Positions 46,483 through 56,474 of a stretch of 64,000 nt of DNA are shown here, in pieces (positions within the stretch are counted from its first letter, which is position 1; each line of letters starts with the position of its first letter). The translations under genes were made by a program, and so were the position numbers. The notes beneath the pieces were generated by a model. That model ran no database searches. It was given only the letters and a program-made list of their open reading frames with translations, and was not told the DNA's origin. This DNA comes from Vermamoeba vermiformis. Its lineage: Eukaryota; Tubulinea; Echinamoebida. The stretch covers positions 310,001-374,000 of the forward strand of contig JBEWZL010000235.1 of NCBI GenBank assembly GCA_045837725.1, in the 5' to 3' direction.

Positions 46483-47208
46483 ATGAACTACTCATATTTG
46501 CTTCTATTTTGCGGATTATCACAGTTGTTACTCTTCGTCGCTGCAAATCCACCAAATCCAAATCCGTGCACCGATCCGTCCAACTACAACTTGGTTGTAC
46601 CAATGAGAAGAACTACTTCGACCGGTACTAGTGTGGCCCTCCCTACCGATACATCTTTGACTTTGGTTAATGGATGTTACAGCCTTCAAATCTTTCCGTA
46701 CGGTCTCTCTGTCCTTCAGACCACCTTCTCTGATACAAAGCCAGAGGCAAACCTTTATTTCAATGCCTTTTTAACCAACACTTGTACTGGAAGCACCGCG
46801 TATTTTTCCACTGGCCATGTCTACTACTACCAAACGTTCCTCACTGTATCGAACAACGTTAATCAAGCCTCTTTGACAGGAGTGTTTTTCTCCGGATACG
46901 CCTATATTAGTGATGGATCTTATATTGGCTGCAGCATTAGTACTACTCCCGTTAATTTTGAAGGTCATTCACCTGCACAATCAACAAACAGTGGCAGGTC
47001 CGTTTCACGTACTGGCTCTCAATGCAGAGTTGTTTACCAGAACAACGGCATCAGTGATATAGACGTTTCAACGAACTCGTTCACTCTTTCAATTACTCTG
47101 GATGATAGCGCTCAGATTGATTTCCTTGTGCCCTCAAATGTGACTGCAAGCGTCGGAACATCAAACGGAAGCACTACTTTCCACCAATGCACTTGCTCTG
47201 GCTTCTAA
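46483..47208 (+). CDS. secreted six-Cys array protein, gene 3
   Basis: Single exon of 241 residues. Signal peptide MNYSYLLLFCGLSQLLLFVA. The mature N-terminus has a duplicated Asn-Pro (PPNPNPCTDPSNYNLVV) shared with gene 4. The six family cysteines are kept, and an extra one appears in YIGCSISTTP. The end is HQCTCSGF. It shares DDSAQIDFLVPSNVTASV with gene 5 rather than the NPIDFVV form of genes 1 and 2, so units 3 and 5 share C-terminal history. Sites for N-glycosylation: NVTAS and NGSTT. Secreted, function unknown. Confidence 0.85.
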   Translation: MNYSYLLLFCGLSQLLLFVAANPPNPNPCTDPSNYNLVVPMRRTTSTGTSVALPTDTSLTLVNGCYSLQIFPYGLSVLQTTFSDTKPEANLYFNAFLTNTCTGSTAYFSTGHVYYYQTFLTVSNNVNQASLTGVFFSGYAYISDGSYIGCSISTTPVNFEGHSPAQSTNSGRSVSRTGSQCRVVYQNNGISDIDVSTNSFTLSITLDDSAQIDFLVPSNVTASVGTSNGSTTFHQCTCSGF

Positions 47209-47458
47209 TGGCTTTTCGTATCATCGCCTATGCTCTTTCATGCTTAATTTCTTGTTTTTACCTTCTTTTGTAGTCGGTACCACAAATAAAATGAATTCGG
47301 ATCTGGAATTCGGTTCATGAAACAGTGCAAATATCCAATTACGCGTCTTTATATAGCAACAACAGAAAGATAATTAAAGCATCGCTCGACGGAAATTTCC
47401 TCTTTTGAAATTGTAACATCGCATAAATACAACATCAAATGCCGAAACATCATTCTCG

Positions 47459-47825
47459 CACTTGGAGTTTTTTTATCAACCAAAAAACGTATTTTGAAAT
47501 TTCGCCCTTTCTGCTAACATTACAATGCGGGCGCTTTTGAAATTTTAAAAGCAATACGGTTTTTGGTCAATCCCCGACCGCCCCGCAGACGCTCTCCCAC
47601 ACCAAGAACATACCAAGGACCTCAAAGGGGGAGGGCTACGCGACTATTTCACCGTAGGTCTTTGATCCGAATCCGCTAATTCGGCTTGACGACACCAAAT
47701 AATTAAATTAAGGGGTAAAATATTCTATACTAGGGTCCATTCTCGTAGGATTTGTTTTTTCCCGGCGAAAATCGCTCTTCTACGGGAGGAAATCGGTTTG
47801 ACCAAAAAACGTATCGCTCCAAGTG
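47459..47825 (+). mobile_element. MITE-like insertion with 9-bp terminal inverted repeats
   Basis: A 367-bp block begins CACTTGGAG and ends CTCCAAGTG (perfect 9-bp inverted ends). It has inner inverted and direct repeats around ACCAAAAAACGTAT near 47480 and 47803, and an inverted partner at 47552-47571. Unit 2 shows the empty site: CATTCTTGCTTTATTCAAG, where unit 3 reads CATTCTCG, the element, then TTTTATTCAAG. No clear target-site duplication is seen and there is no coding capacity. It is a non-autonomous DNA transposon or similar. Confidence 0.7.
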
Positions 47826-48382
47826 TTTTATTCAAGTGCTGCGAATTGCCTCTTAGAATAGACTGCTTTTTAATGTACGTTGTGCGGTTGCGTCCGAGGG
47901 CACAATGAAAGTCGCAAAATTTTGTCAATTTGATTATTTTTTATCATGAATGCTTGTCAATTGAAAGATCATTAACTACTATTATTGAACGACATATCCT
48001 GGGCAACTCAGGACTTTGAAAATTGGAATTTAGCAGAACGCCAAAATAGCAAACGCCAAACAAAGAATCGTTTCGGGAATCGTCCGACTTGTTCGAATTA
48101 TATTTAGAAAATGATAGAATCGAAATTGACGATTCTTCAACTGTATGAAAACTCGCTCAGCTGTCAGGCGGATCCTTTGGAACAAATACGAAGAGAGAAA
48201 ACAAACTTGGAGTTACCACGTGTTATTATTATGCGTCCATATGCGAAGAAAGAAATGAGGTAGAATTGGTTCAAACTTCGCTGTCTTGCGCAGATTCAGG
48301 GTTGGATCGCAACCAGCAACCCGTTCGCAGTTTATTGTTCGATCAACAATCACCAAACGACCTCAAGACTCAACGCTTAGAA

Positions 48383-49108
48383 ATGAACAATTTATTTCTG
48401 CTTCTATTTTGCGGATTATCGCAGTTGTTGCTCTTCGCCACTGCAAATCCACCAAATCCAAATCCGTGCACCGATCCGTCCAACTACAACTTGGTTGTGC
48501 CATTGCGAAGAACCACTTCTACCAATTCTAATGTAGGCCTCCCTGTCGATTCAGCTATGACCTTGGTTAATGGATGCTACAGCCTTCAGATCTTGCAAGG
48601 CGGGTTCTATGTCAGTCAGACTACCCAAACTGATTCAGCGCCCTATGCAAACGTTAATTTCTATGGCTATTTAACCAACACTTGTACTGGAAGCTACGGG
48701 TATATCTACGCCACCAGCCAAAACTACTACTACCAAACGTTCCTAACTGTATCGAACAACGTGGATCACGCCTCTTTGCAAGGAGTGTTTGTCTCTGGAA
48801 CTGCCTATACTAATGAAGGAACTTTTGGCTTTAGCGTCACTACTACTCCCGTTAACTTTGAAGGTCATTCACCTGCAACATCAAAATTTGCTAACAGATA
48901 CGTCAATCGTCCTGGCTCTCAATGCAGAACTGTTTTTCAGTACAACGGCTTAACTAACAACGCTGTGACAACCAACACGTTCACTATTTCGCTTACTTTG
49001 GACGATAATGCTGCGATCGATTTCGTCGTGCCCTCGAATGTGACGGCAGGCGTCTCAACATCAAGCAACAGCAATACGTACCACCAATGCACTTGTAATG
49101 GCTTGTAA
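48383..49108 (+). CDS. secreted six-Cys array protein, gene 4
   Basis: I chose the ATG at 48383 because it aligns with the starts of the other copies and opens the signal peptide MNNLFLLLFCGLSQLLLFAT; an in-frame ATG at 48266 would add 39 residues not found in the family. 241 residues, with PPNPNPCTDPSNYNLVV as in gene 3 and all six cysteines (last CTCNG). The central patch is the most different (QGGFYVSQTTQTDSAPYANV, GSYGYIYATSQNYYYQ). DDNAAIDFVVPSNVTAGVST replaces the gene 1/2 form. The TATA-like word is lost, so it may be weakly expressed or timed differently. Confidence 0.85.
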   Translation: MNNLFLLLFCGLSQLLLFATANPPNPNPCTDPSNYNLVVPLRRTTSTNSNVGLPVDSAMTLVNGCYSLQILQGGFYVSQTTQTDSAPYANVNFYGYLTNTCTGSYGYIYATSQNYYYQTFLTVSNNVDHASLQGVFVSGTAYTNEGTFGFSVTTTPVNFEGHSPATSKFANRYVNRPGSQCRTVFQYNGLTNNAVTTNTFTISLTLDDNAAIDFVVPSNVTAGVSTSSNSNTYHQCTCNGL

Positions 49109-49987
49109 TGATTTCCTATTTTCGTTCATGCTTAATTTCTTGTCTTTACCTGCTTTTGTAGTCGGTACACAAATAAAATGAACTCGGATCTGGAATTCGA
49201 TTCATGAAACAGTGCAAAGATGAAACGGCTCGATGGAAATTTCCACTTTGAAATTTTAACATCGCGCAAAGAAAAAGACAAACGCAGAAACAGCATACTT
49301 GTTTTAGACAAGTACTGCGAATTGCCTGGATCTTTTGGCGAGCTCGACGAGAAGAAAATTATGCGATTGAATCTGATTTGCTCTTATGAGCAGAGATAAA
49401 CTTGGAGATATCGATCGTTGTTGGTATCTGTAATTGAGATGATATTTAGATAGGTGGATCTTAATATCAACGTTTGGGGATGTGTCGAGGAACCTGAAAG
49501 TCGTTAACTTGTGCCAATTTGCATTACATTCAACAAGCAATCTACTGTGTTATCATGAATGTCTGTCAATTGAAAGATTATTTACTATTATTGAACGACA
49601 TAGCAGGGTAATCGCAATACTTTGAAAATTGCAAAAGAACCGAACTCCAAAATAGCCAATGCCAAACAAAGAATTGTTTCGGGAATCATCCGACTTGTTC
49701 GAATTCATTTAGAAAAATGGGAGAATCGAAATTGACGATTCTTCAACTGTATGAAAACTCGCTCAGCTGTCAGGCGGATCCTTTGGAACAAATACGAAGA
49801 GAGAAAACAAACTTGGAGTTACCACGTGTTATTATTATGCGTCCATATGCGAAGAAAGAAATGAAGTAGAATTTGTTCAAACTTCAATGTCTTGCGCAGA
49901 TTCGGGTTGGATCGCAACCATAAAAACACTTCGCAGTTTATTATTTGATCAACAACCACTAAACGACCTCAAGACTCAACGCTAACG

Positions 49988-50704
49988 ATGAAACGATCAT
50001 ACCTGCTTCTGTTTTGTGGATTATCTCAGTTGTTGCTCTTCGCCACTGCAAATCCACCAAATCCGTGCACCGATCCGTCCAACTACAACTTGGTTGTACC
50101 AATAAGAAGAACTACTTTCACCGGTATTAATGTGGGCCTCCCTGCCGATACATCTTTGACTTTGTTTAGCGGATGTTACAGCCTGCAGATCTTTCCGTTC
50201 GGTTTCAACGTAGGTCAGTCCGCCCAAACCGATTCAGCGCCCTATGCAAACGTTTATTTCAATGCCTACTTGTCCAACGGTTGTATTGGATTCAGCACGT
50301 ATCTCTATGCCAGCCAAAACTACAACTACCAAACATGGCTTACTGCATCGAACAACTTGAATCAAGCCTCTTTGACAGGAGTTTTTTTCTCCGGAACCTT
50401 CTATACTAATGAAGGACCTGTTGGATTTAGTGTCACTACTACTCCCGTTAATTTTGAAGGTCGTTCGCCTGCAACATCAAAATCCACGTACAGATACGTT
50501 AATCGTCCTGGCTCTCAATGCAGATTGGATTCCCAGAACAACTTCCTCAATAATAATGACGTTTCAACGAACTCGTTTACTCTTTCACTTACTTTGGACG
50601 ATAGTGCTCAGATCGATTTCGTCGTGCCCTCAAATGTGACTGCAATCGTCTCAACAGCAAGCAACAGCTATACTTACCACCAATGCACTTGCTCTGGCTT
50701 GTAA
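49988..50704 (+). CDS. secreted six-Cys array protein, gene 5
   Basis: Single exon of 238 residues, signal peptide MKRSYLLLFCGLSQLLLFAT, mature start PPNPCTDPSNYNLVVPIRRT. Cysteines: NPC, SGCY, GCIG, SQCR and CTC. Variable centre PFGFNVGQSAQTDSAPYANV and GFSTYLYASQNYNYQTW. The end is DDSAQIDFVVPSNVTAIVST with HQCTCSGL. Secreted, unknown function. The TATA-like word CATAAAAACAC is at 49919-49929. The unit's 3' block continues to about 50930. Confidence 0.85.
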   Translation: MKRSYLLLFCGLSQLLLFATANPPNPCTDPSNYNLVVPIRRTTFTGINVGLPADTSLTLFSGCYSLQIFPFGFNVGQSAQTDSAPYANVYFNAYLSNGCIGFSTYLYASQNYNYQTWLTASNNLNQASLTGVFFSGTFYTNEGPVGFSVTTTPVNFEGRSPATSKSTYRYVNRPGSQCRLDSQNNFLNNNDVSTNSFTLSLTLDDSAQIDFVVPSNVTAIVSTASNSYTYHQCTCSGL

Positions 50705-50930
50705 TAGCCGCCGATTGTGTTCTTTCATGGTTAATTTCTTGTTTTTACCTGCTTTTGTAGTGGATACACAATAAAATGAACTCGGATCTGGAATTCGATT
50801 CATGAAACAGTTCAAATATCAAATCGACTTTACGCGTCTCTATTTAAACCAACAACAGAAAGAATATAAAATCATCGCTTGGAATGTTGTGAAAATTTTA
50901 AGATTTAGTAAATACAACTTAAATGCTTAA

Positions 50931-51315
50931 ACGAAATTGATAGAAGAAATAAGCCAATTTACGTTGGAGTGTTTGCCGAGAAGAAAAATCCTGCAAAGCA
51001 AGGTGTGGGGTTGCTCGACGAGATGAAAATTCAGACGGTTAAATCGTTGGAGCTCGAATGAATTCGGTACAAACTAGTCAATAATTCTTTGGAATAAACG
51101 TTTATGGAAAATCGAGAAGAATACGCGTGCGCTATAAATAATTACACGTACTGACGAACCGTTCGAAATTTCCTTTTTTTTTTTTTTCTCTTCTGCTTTC
51201 TTCTTTTTTCTTTTTTGTAAATTTCTCTTCTCATGCCGGATCTGTTTCCAAAGGGCCCAAACATTTATAGATTGTTGGCAATTGCCATCATTTTCTAGTA
51301 CGAAGTCCTTTAGTA
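50931..51315. other. spacer between the array and the F-box pair
   Basis: No gene seen. It includes a T-rich tract of about 20 bp near 51172-51192 and another mixed T/C tract to 51230. Confidence 0.45.
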
Positions 51316-51989
51316 TCAGTCTTTGCAAGAGATTGTAACTTTCGTTGCATCCAGTTGTCGAGTGACTTCGAAGTATTGAAGCACGTAATTGAATTGACTT
51401 ATATCAGCAAATGCATAACTACAACAACACTGACAACTCAATTTTCCATACTCTCTGTTGTATCTAAACAAAAAAAGTAGATCAGATCCTCCCGTACAAA
51501 CTAAGACAAATCGTCGGCATATATTACTTACAAGATTGTACTATGCGTGCATTGATCCTTGCGTAGATATTGGCAAAATTTACTCCTTAACTGACGCCAC
51601 GCAGCTTTTCGAAGGTTTGGAAGTACGTCTTGATGAGCCTTATACGTCTTTTGCATCACTTTAATTCGTTTTAAATTGGCTTTACCACCCCTTCGCTTTA
51701 GCAACTCGTTCATAAGACCTTGTCGCTCGATGATTTGTTTCCATAGTTTGCGATCGGATGTCAAACTGTAAAATCTTTGACATGTCTATTAAATATCAAA
51801 ATATCGTTAATATTATGCTCATTAATGTTGTACATACGTTCGATCCAAATTTTACGGATCCAAATGAATCATGGATATTTGTTTTCACTTTACGGCTCCG
51901 AAGATCATCATTTGCATTGGCTCCATCTCTAATAATACTCTTATAATTAAATAATCGTCCAGTTGGCATAGCAATTCCAAAATATTCAT
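51316..51989 (-). CDS. F-box-like protein (tandem copy A)
   Basis: Three exons (51894-51989, 51532-51785, 51316-51463) join in phase to 165 residues. The short first exon is an F-box start (MNILELLCQLDDYLIIRVLL, EMEPMQMMIFGA), completed in exon 2 by TCQRFYSLTSDRKLWKQIIE. A basic helical segment (KRRGGKANLKRIKVMQKTYK) follows. The last exon has a CQCCC cluster and ends TRQLDATKVTISCKD. Compared with copy B, the first exon has lost the upstream MEKNEE-type leader because the region before the ATG is out of frame, so translation should start later. Likely a small SCF adaptor; target unknown. Confidence 0.72.
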
Positions 51990-52245
51990 TTTGAGAGGAC
52001 TCTTGTTTCTCCATTCCTAGATCTTGGTATTATCAGAATAAAACTAGCAGTCGTTGTTTGCTGACAAGCGAACATATTAAACAATCGCACGAACAAGGTG
52101 GTTTTATTCTCGGGTATCGCAGCAGAAAGCAGGAAATTTGTTGGAACCTGTCGATCCACCTTTAGTTCGGAACGAAACTATTTGGAAGGAAATAATCAGC
52201 ATCAAGTCTATTAGACTTTCTTTGAATTGATTAGACTGTTCTTAG

Positions 52246-52977
52246 TTATTCACCAGAGATTACAACTTGGTCGGCATCCATTTGTTGCGTAATTCTGAAG
52301 TACTGTTCTACTTCGGCATAATAAAATACATCGATAGGGCTTGCGAATGAACAGCAATTCGGACATTTTATCTTTCGATATTCTTTATCGTATCTAAACA
52401 ACTTAAAATTAGATCACATCCGCCAAGAAATTAATAAAAATTGTTGGTATTGTTTTGCTTACATTAATGTCATATGCTCGCATCCGGTCTGATCTTTGTA
52501 TAATGTAATTATTGATCTCTTCAACAACCTCCAAGCGGTGTTTCTAAGGTTAGAAAGAAAATTGGTTTCTCGATCGATCTCTTTTCCTTTCTCTAGTAAA
52601 TGAGCCTTATAAGTCTTTTGCATAACTTTAATTCGCTTTAAATTTGCTTTGCCGCCTCGTCTTTTCATCAAAGCGTCTGTAAGACCTTGTCGTTCAATAA
52701 TTAGTCGCCAAACCTTGCGATCTGATGTCAAACGATAAAATTGCCAGCAAGTCTATAAATAAAATATTACGGATTAATATAATATTCGAAAATTAGGCAA
52801 TAAGTCCCTAATTCAACTTACAAATGTCAGATGTAAAGACTTTTGATTACTTACTGCTCCTAAAATCGTCATTTGTATTGGCTCCATCTCTAATAATACT
52901 CGTATTATTAAATAATCATCCAATGTGCTTAATAGCTCTAAAATATTTGTTTCTTGGGCCTCCTCGTTCTTCTCCAT
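52246..52977 (-). CDS. F-box-like protein (tandem copy B)
   Basis: Three exons from the ATG at 52977 to the stop at 52246-52248. It begins MEKNEEAQETNILELLSTLD, continues DYLIIRVLLEMEPIQMTILG, and exon 2 completes the F-box (TCWQFYRLTSDRKVWRLIIE). The basic helix RRGGKANLKRIKVMQKTYKA is nearly identical to copy A. The last exon has CPNCC and ends TQQMDADQVVISGE. Same intron positions as copy A, with an added 11-residue segment (LEKGKEIDRET). A tandem duplicate pair with probable SCF adaptor function. Confidence 0.75.
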
Positions 52978-53511
52978 GACTAGATCTTGCTTCGTTGCGA
53001 ACCAATAAATAGTTACTATATGCCACTACGTGTGTTGCTATATGACATAACGTCGTCTGGACATAGCGCTGACATTTTGTTGCAAGTTCCGCTGCCCAAG
53101 AAAATTAGAAAATAGATGGAACACCAAAACACAAGAGACGCAACAGGCCATTAATTTTCATGGAATCTGTCATATTTGGATTTTTTTCCAACGGTTAGAT
53201 AAATATGCAACGCTATCCAAGCTAAAATAATGGTTGTGCTAATCCGGATGAATCACTTCTACGCCTACGAAGCACGATATTATATAATTTCCTGCATCTT
53301 AAATATGACTTCTTGCATTAATATTCTGTTACTTCTGCAAAAAACGCTTCATTGTTGTTCACTTCTGATCCAAATCTAAAAACCAGAAGTGCGCGGCGAA
53401 AGTTCTAGTAGTTTACAGCGACAAGCTTCGTTTTTGGCACCGGTGACGCTCGTCGTAAAACCGCAAAATATTCTTTCGCAAAACCACAGGAGCAATTCTA
53501 ACGCAGCAAAC
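52978..53511. other. divergent promoter region
   Basis: 534 bp between the F-box copy B (minus) and the second Rab32-like gene (plus). Open frame upstream of 53512 has no ATG and is probably 5' leader. Confidence 0.45.
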
Positions 53512-54532
53512 ATGTCCAACAACGCTGAAGATTATTTTACGACAAGCAGTGCTCGATCAGACAACGAAAGCTCCAAAATGAAGGTATCTATCGTTAATCT
53601 ATACTATTATGTGGAGGGATACGCATATATTTTGGTGATAAGCCGAAAGCTAATCATTTTTTTTATTCTAGCCTGTTGAGTGGACCGTCAAAGTTCTTGT
53701 AGTGGGCGCTGTAGGCGTAGGAAAAACCTCTATATTGAATAGATATTTAAGAAACCATTTTAGCAACTTTTGGAAAGCAACGGTAAGCTCTAATAATCGT
53801 TTGAATTAATTTCTGATCTATGTTGTCAGATCGGCGTCGACTTTGGAGCCAAGACAGTGCAATACAATGACTATACAAAAGTCAATTTACATTTTTGGGA
53901 TGTAGGAGGTAATAATATAACGAAAATCAGACCTGTTGACTGGTTCTGAAACTCGATCTAGGTCAGGAACGATTCACATCCGTTACCCGTGTGTACTACC
54001 AAAACGCCGGTGCGATCATTATAGTATTCGACGTAACTAGGTAATAACTATCATATTAATCCGCATTCACTTGGAATTAAACATCTCTATGACAGAGAAA
54101 GTACGCTGGTTAACGACGTACTGAAGTGGAAAGAAGATGTTTGCAAGAAAATGGACGCTGAAGAGTTTAAAAACCTTCCTATCATCTTAATTGGCAATAA
54201 GGTACGTTTACTTATCATTCAAAATCGCTTGGAACTCTTCTGACGAAAAGTCGTAGGCGGATGTCGTTTCAAACTGGACCGAGCTGAACAAAGAACGTAT
54301 AGAAGCCATTATTAAGGAGAATCAATTCGCAGGCTGGGGATTAACCTCTGCTAAGCTCAACTCCGGCATTGAAAATATGGTCAACTTGCTTATTGAAAAG
54401 GTATTAGAGAACAAAGAACGCTTAAAACCGAAATACGACCCCAATGCATTCAAACTGAAAGATGAATATTATTACGTCGACGAATACTATGATGATAATG
54501 AAACCTCGAAGTGCAAGTGCGTTATTTCGTAG
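53512..54532 (+). CDS. Rab32-like small GTPase (copy 2)
   Basis: ATG at 53512, five introns, stop at 54530-54532. A Ser/Asn/Asp-rich leader (MSNNAEDYFTTSSARSDNES) precedes the GTPase. G motifs: GAVGVGKTS, IGVDFGAKTV, WDVGGQERF, NKAD (across an intron), TSAK. SVTRVYYQNAGAIIIVFDVT and the FAGWGLTSAK stretch are Rab32-type. C-terminus CKCVIS after an acidic YYYVDEYYDDNE segment provides a prenylation site. Introns lie at the same places as in the 41029 gene, so the two are paralogs now separated by the array and the F-box pair. As in copy 1, G3 is D-x-GGQ rather than DxAGQ. Confidence 0.88.
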
Positions 54533-54720
54533 ATCGAGCTTGAAGAACTTAAGCAGATCTTTGTATTATACTTGTAAATAGATACTTTTTGTCGATAATT
54601 AGTTTATTCAATGAATTTAACAAAATCTCTTCAAGCTACTAATAATAACACAAAAAGGATGTAGTAACAAAAATTGCGTCGTCCATATCCGGCATTCGGA
54701 TCCTTCCAGATGACCCAATA

Positions 54721-56055
54721 TTACATCATGCTTACTCCTGCGAATCTCAATGACTCGCTGGCCACAAAATCACGAACAGCCGCAAAAACTTTCTCGACCT
54801 GTGTCGTATCCAACGCGCAAGTTACGTGCACTTTGATGTTGTCTTTGGGGATAGTATTGGAACAGCTCAAGTATAATTCCTTGATGAATTCGACGCCCTT
54901 ATTAACGTCTTGGCCTCCTTCGTACTCGGGAAACGTCTCTTTAAGATCCACAGTCAAAATCTTCTTTTCGAACAGATCGATTTTGTTCAAGAACAGCACC
55001 CATGCAGTGTTGAATAACGCGTTGTAATTAATAATATCCTCGAACACGTCCAAGCTCTCTTCAAGCCTAGCAGAATTAATTATTAATATTACATAGCAAC
55101 TCCAAAAATATCGCGCAAAAGTAGCAGATCCGAATAACTCTATTTCGGTTCAAAAATTCTGAAAAATTCTGATACCGCAGTATTTAATTTCTAATCTTAT
55201 TTTAATAATTATTACTTACTTAGTTTTGCCGGGGACTTCAACCGAAACGGCATTCCAGTCATCCAAAGCAGCGACGTAGATCATACCCTTTACGCCTTCG
55301 AAGAACTGAGGCCATTTCCTTCGTTCTGCGCGTTGACCTCCCGGATCTACCAACTCCCAAAGAATTTTCTTGACAAAGAACTCAGTTCTGTTCAGACCGG
55401 TTGATCTCAGACGAGCTCGCAATATATCATCTTCTGTCACTACATAATCAGGGTCGCACAGTTTATGCAAAATTTCCATGCAATATTCAGTGTTTGGTGG
55501 AATCTCGTATCTGTGGCGTTGTTTGAAAACTTCTTGCAAACCTAGACAACGTAAGTTAATAATAATATTATTATAAAAAATATTACCTTTATCGGCCCAA
55601 AATTGGCGAATAGAATCGGCCAATTCGGGGGTGAGAGGAGTTTTGTACGGATCAATCCCTTTAAATTTTGTCAAAAGATCCTTGTTCTCCACAGGAATTT
55701 CCAAATAAGTTGCCTGATTCGACATTTCTTTCATTGCAAGTATTAAGTTGTCAGCCAGCATTTTTTTGTAAACAACTCGGTCCTCGGCAGTAAATCCTCT
55801 CGTGTGTAAAATCTTCATCTGCTTAGCAAGCGTTGTTTTGCCTGAGGAACTGGTGCCCACCAATCCCAATTTCATATGATGTCTAGGGTCTACAGATTTG
55901 CCTCCTTGGCTCGGTGGTAAGCGCACTTTGGACTCGCCCCGATCTCGTTCGCCCGTAGGACTAGATGGGCTTCTATCTTGCAATTCGTCGCCATCACTAG
56001 TACCCGGCCTCGTGTTACGATTGGGAGTCTTATTCTTAGACCCAAAGCATCCCAT
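54721..56055 (-). CDS. heterotrimeric G-protein alpha subunit, divergent
   Basis: Start at 56055 gives MGCFGSKNK, with Gly2 for myristoylation and Cys3 for palmitoylation. After a Pro/Ser/Asp-rich leader comes LGLVGTSSSGKTTLAKQMKI (P-loop; most G-alphas have GAGESGKST), the helical domain, then switch I (ILRARLRSTGLNRTEF, with the catalytic Arg), switch II (DPGGQRAERRKWPQFFEGVK, with the catalytic Gln), FLNKIDLFEKKI, and TCALDTTQVEKVF. Introns split the P-loop exon from the rest near 55550 and 55210. Membrane-tethered signalling downstream of a GPCR is expected. The missing P-loop Glu and the DPGGQ in place of DVGGQ suggest altered nucleotide cycling. Confidence 0.92.
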
Positions 56056-56474
56056 CTTTTGTGGTACAGCGTTTCGAAAAAAAAAAAATTGCGGTACAAA
56101 ATTAACTAAGCAATTAACCATTTAATTCAATTCGAACAGCGTCAGAACAAAGAAAGACAAGGTAAACTTAAGCTTGCAAATATCCACCTTGGCATTGTCG
56201 TAACGCAACGCATCCAAAAAAACGTACTGCCGCTTCATCAAAAATTTGGAATTCCATTCCAATACCAAAATAAACTTTGGTAATTTACCCTCTGAGGATA
56301 CTATCGCTCCAATACTCTATCATTCAAAAGGAGTCTAAATTTAGCTTCTTCCGTTAGAAAATTTGAGCGAGCGAGCTTGTTGGATCAATGTCGTTTATAA
56401 ATAAAATAGAACTAATACAATCAACTAGTATAATAAATAGCCAACATAGTCTCTATGCGTCGAGTAGGGCGTAC
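56056..56474. other. upstream region of the G-alpha gene
   Basis: About 420 bp between the G-alpha start and the IQGAP 3' end, both on the minus strand. No gene is seen. Confidence 0.45.

Larger units (their letters stand above)
42880..50930 (+). repeat. five-unit tandem array of the secreted-protein gene
   Basis: Five head-to-tail units with gene starts spaced 1546, 1612, 1900 and 1605 bp. Each unit has a decayed reading frame, a conserved promoter block, an intronless secreted-protein gene and a conserved 3' block (CTGCTTTTGTAGTCGG, AATAAA, then CTCGGATCTGGAATTCG). The long spacing between genes 3 and 4 is explained by a MITE-like insertion. Coding parts are more alike than flanks, but flanks are still clearly alignable, so amplification is fairly recent. 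Confidence 0.85.

Noticed and set aside
48266-48382. 39-residue N-terminal extension of array gene 4
   Set aside because: Aligned copies all start at the later ATG that opens the signal peptide, and the extension lies in the conserved promoter and leader block.
42880-50930. CRISPR-like or satellite repeat
   Set aside because: The period is about 1.6 kb and each unit contains a complete protein-coding gene, so it is a gene array.
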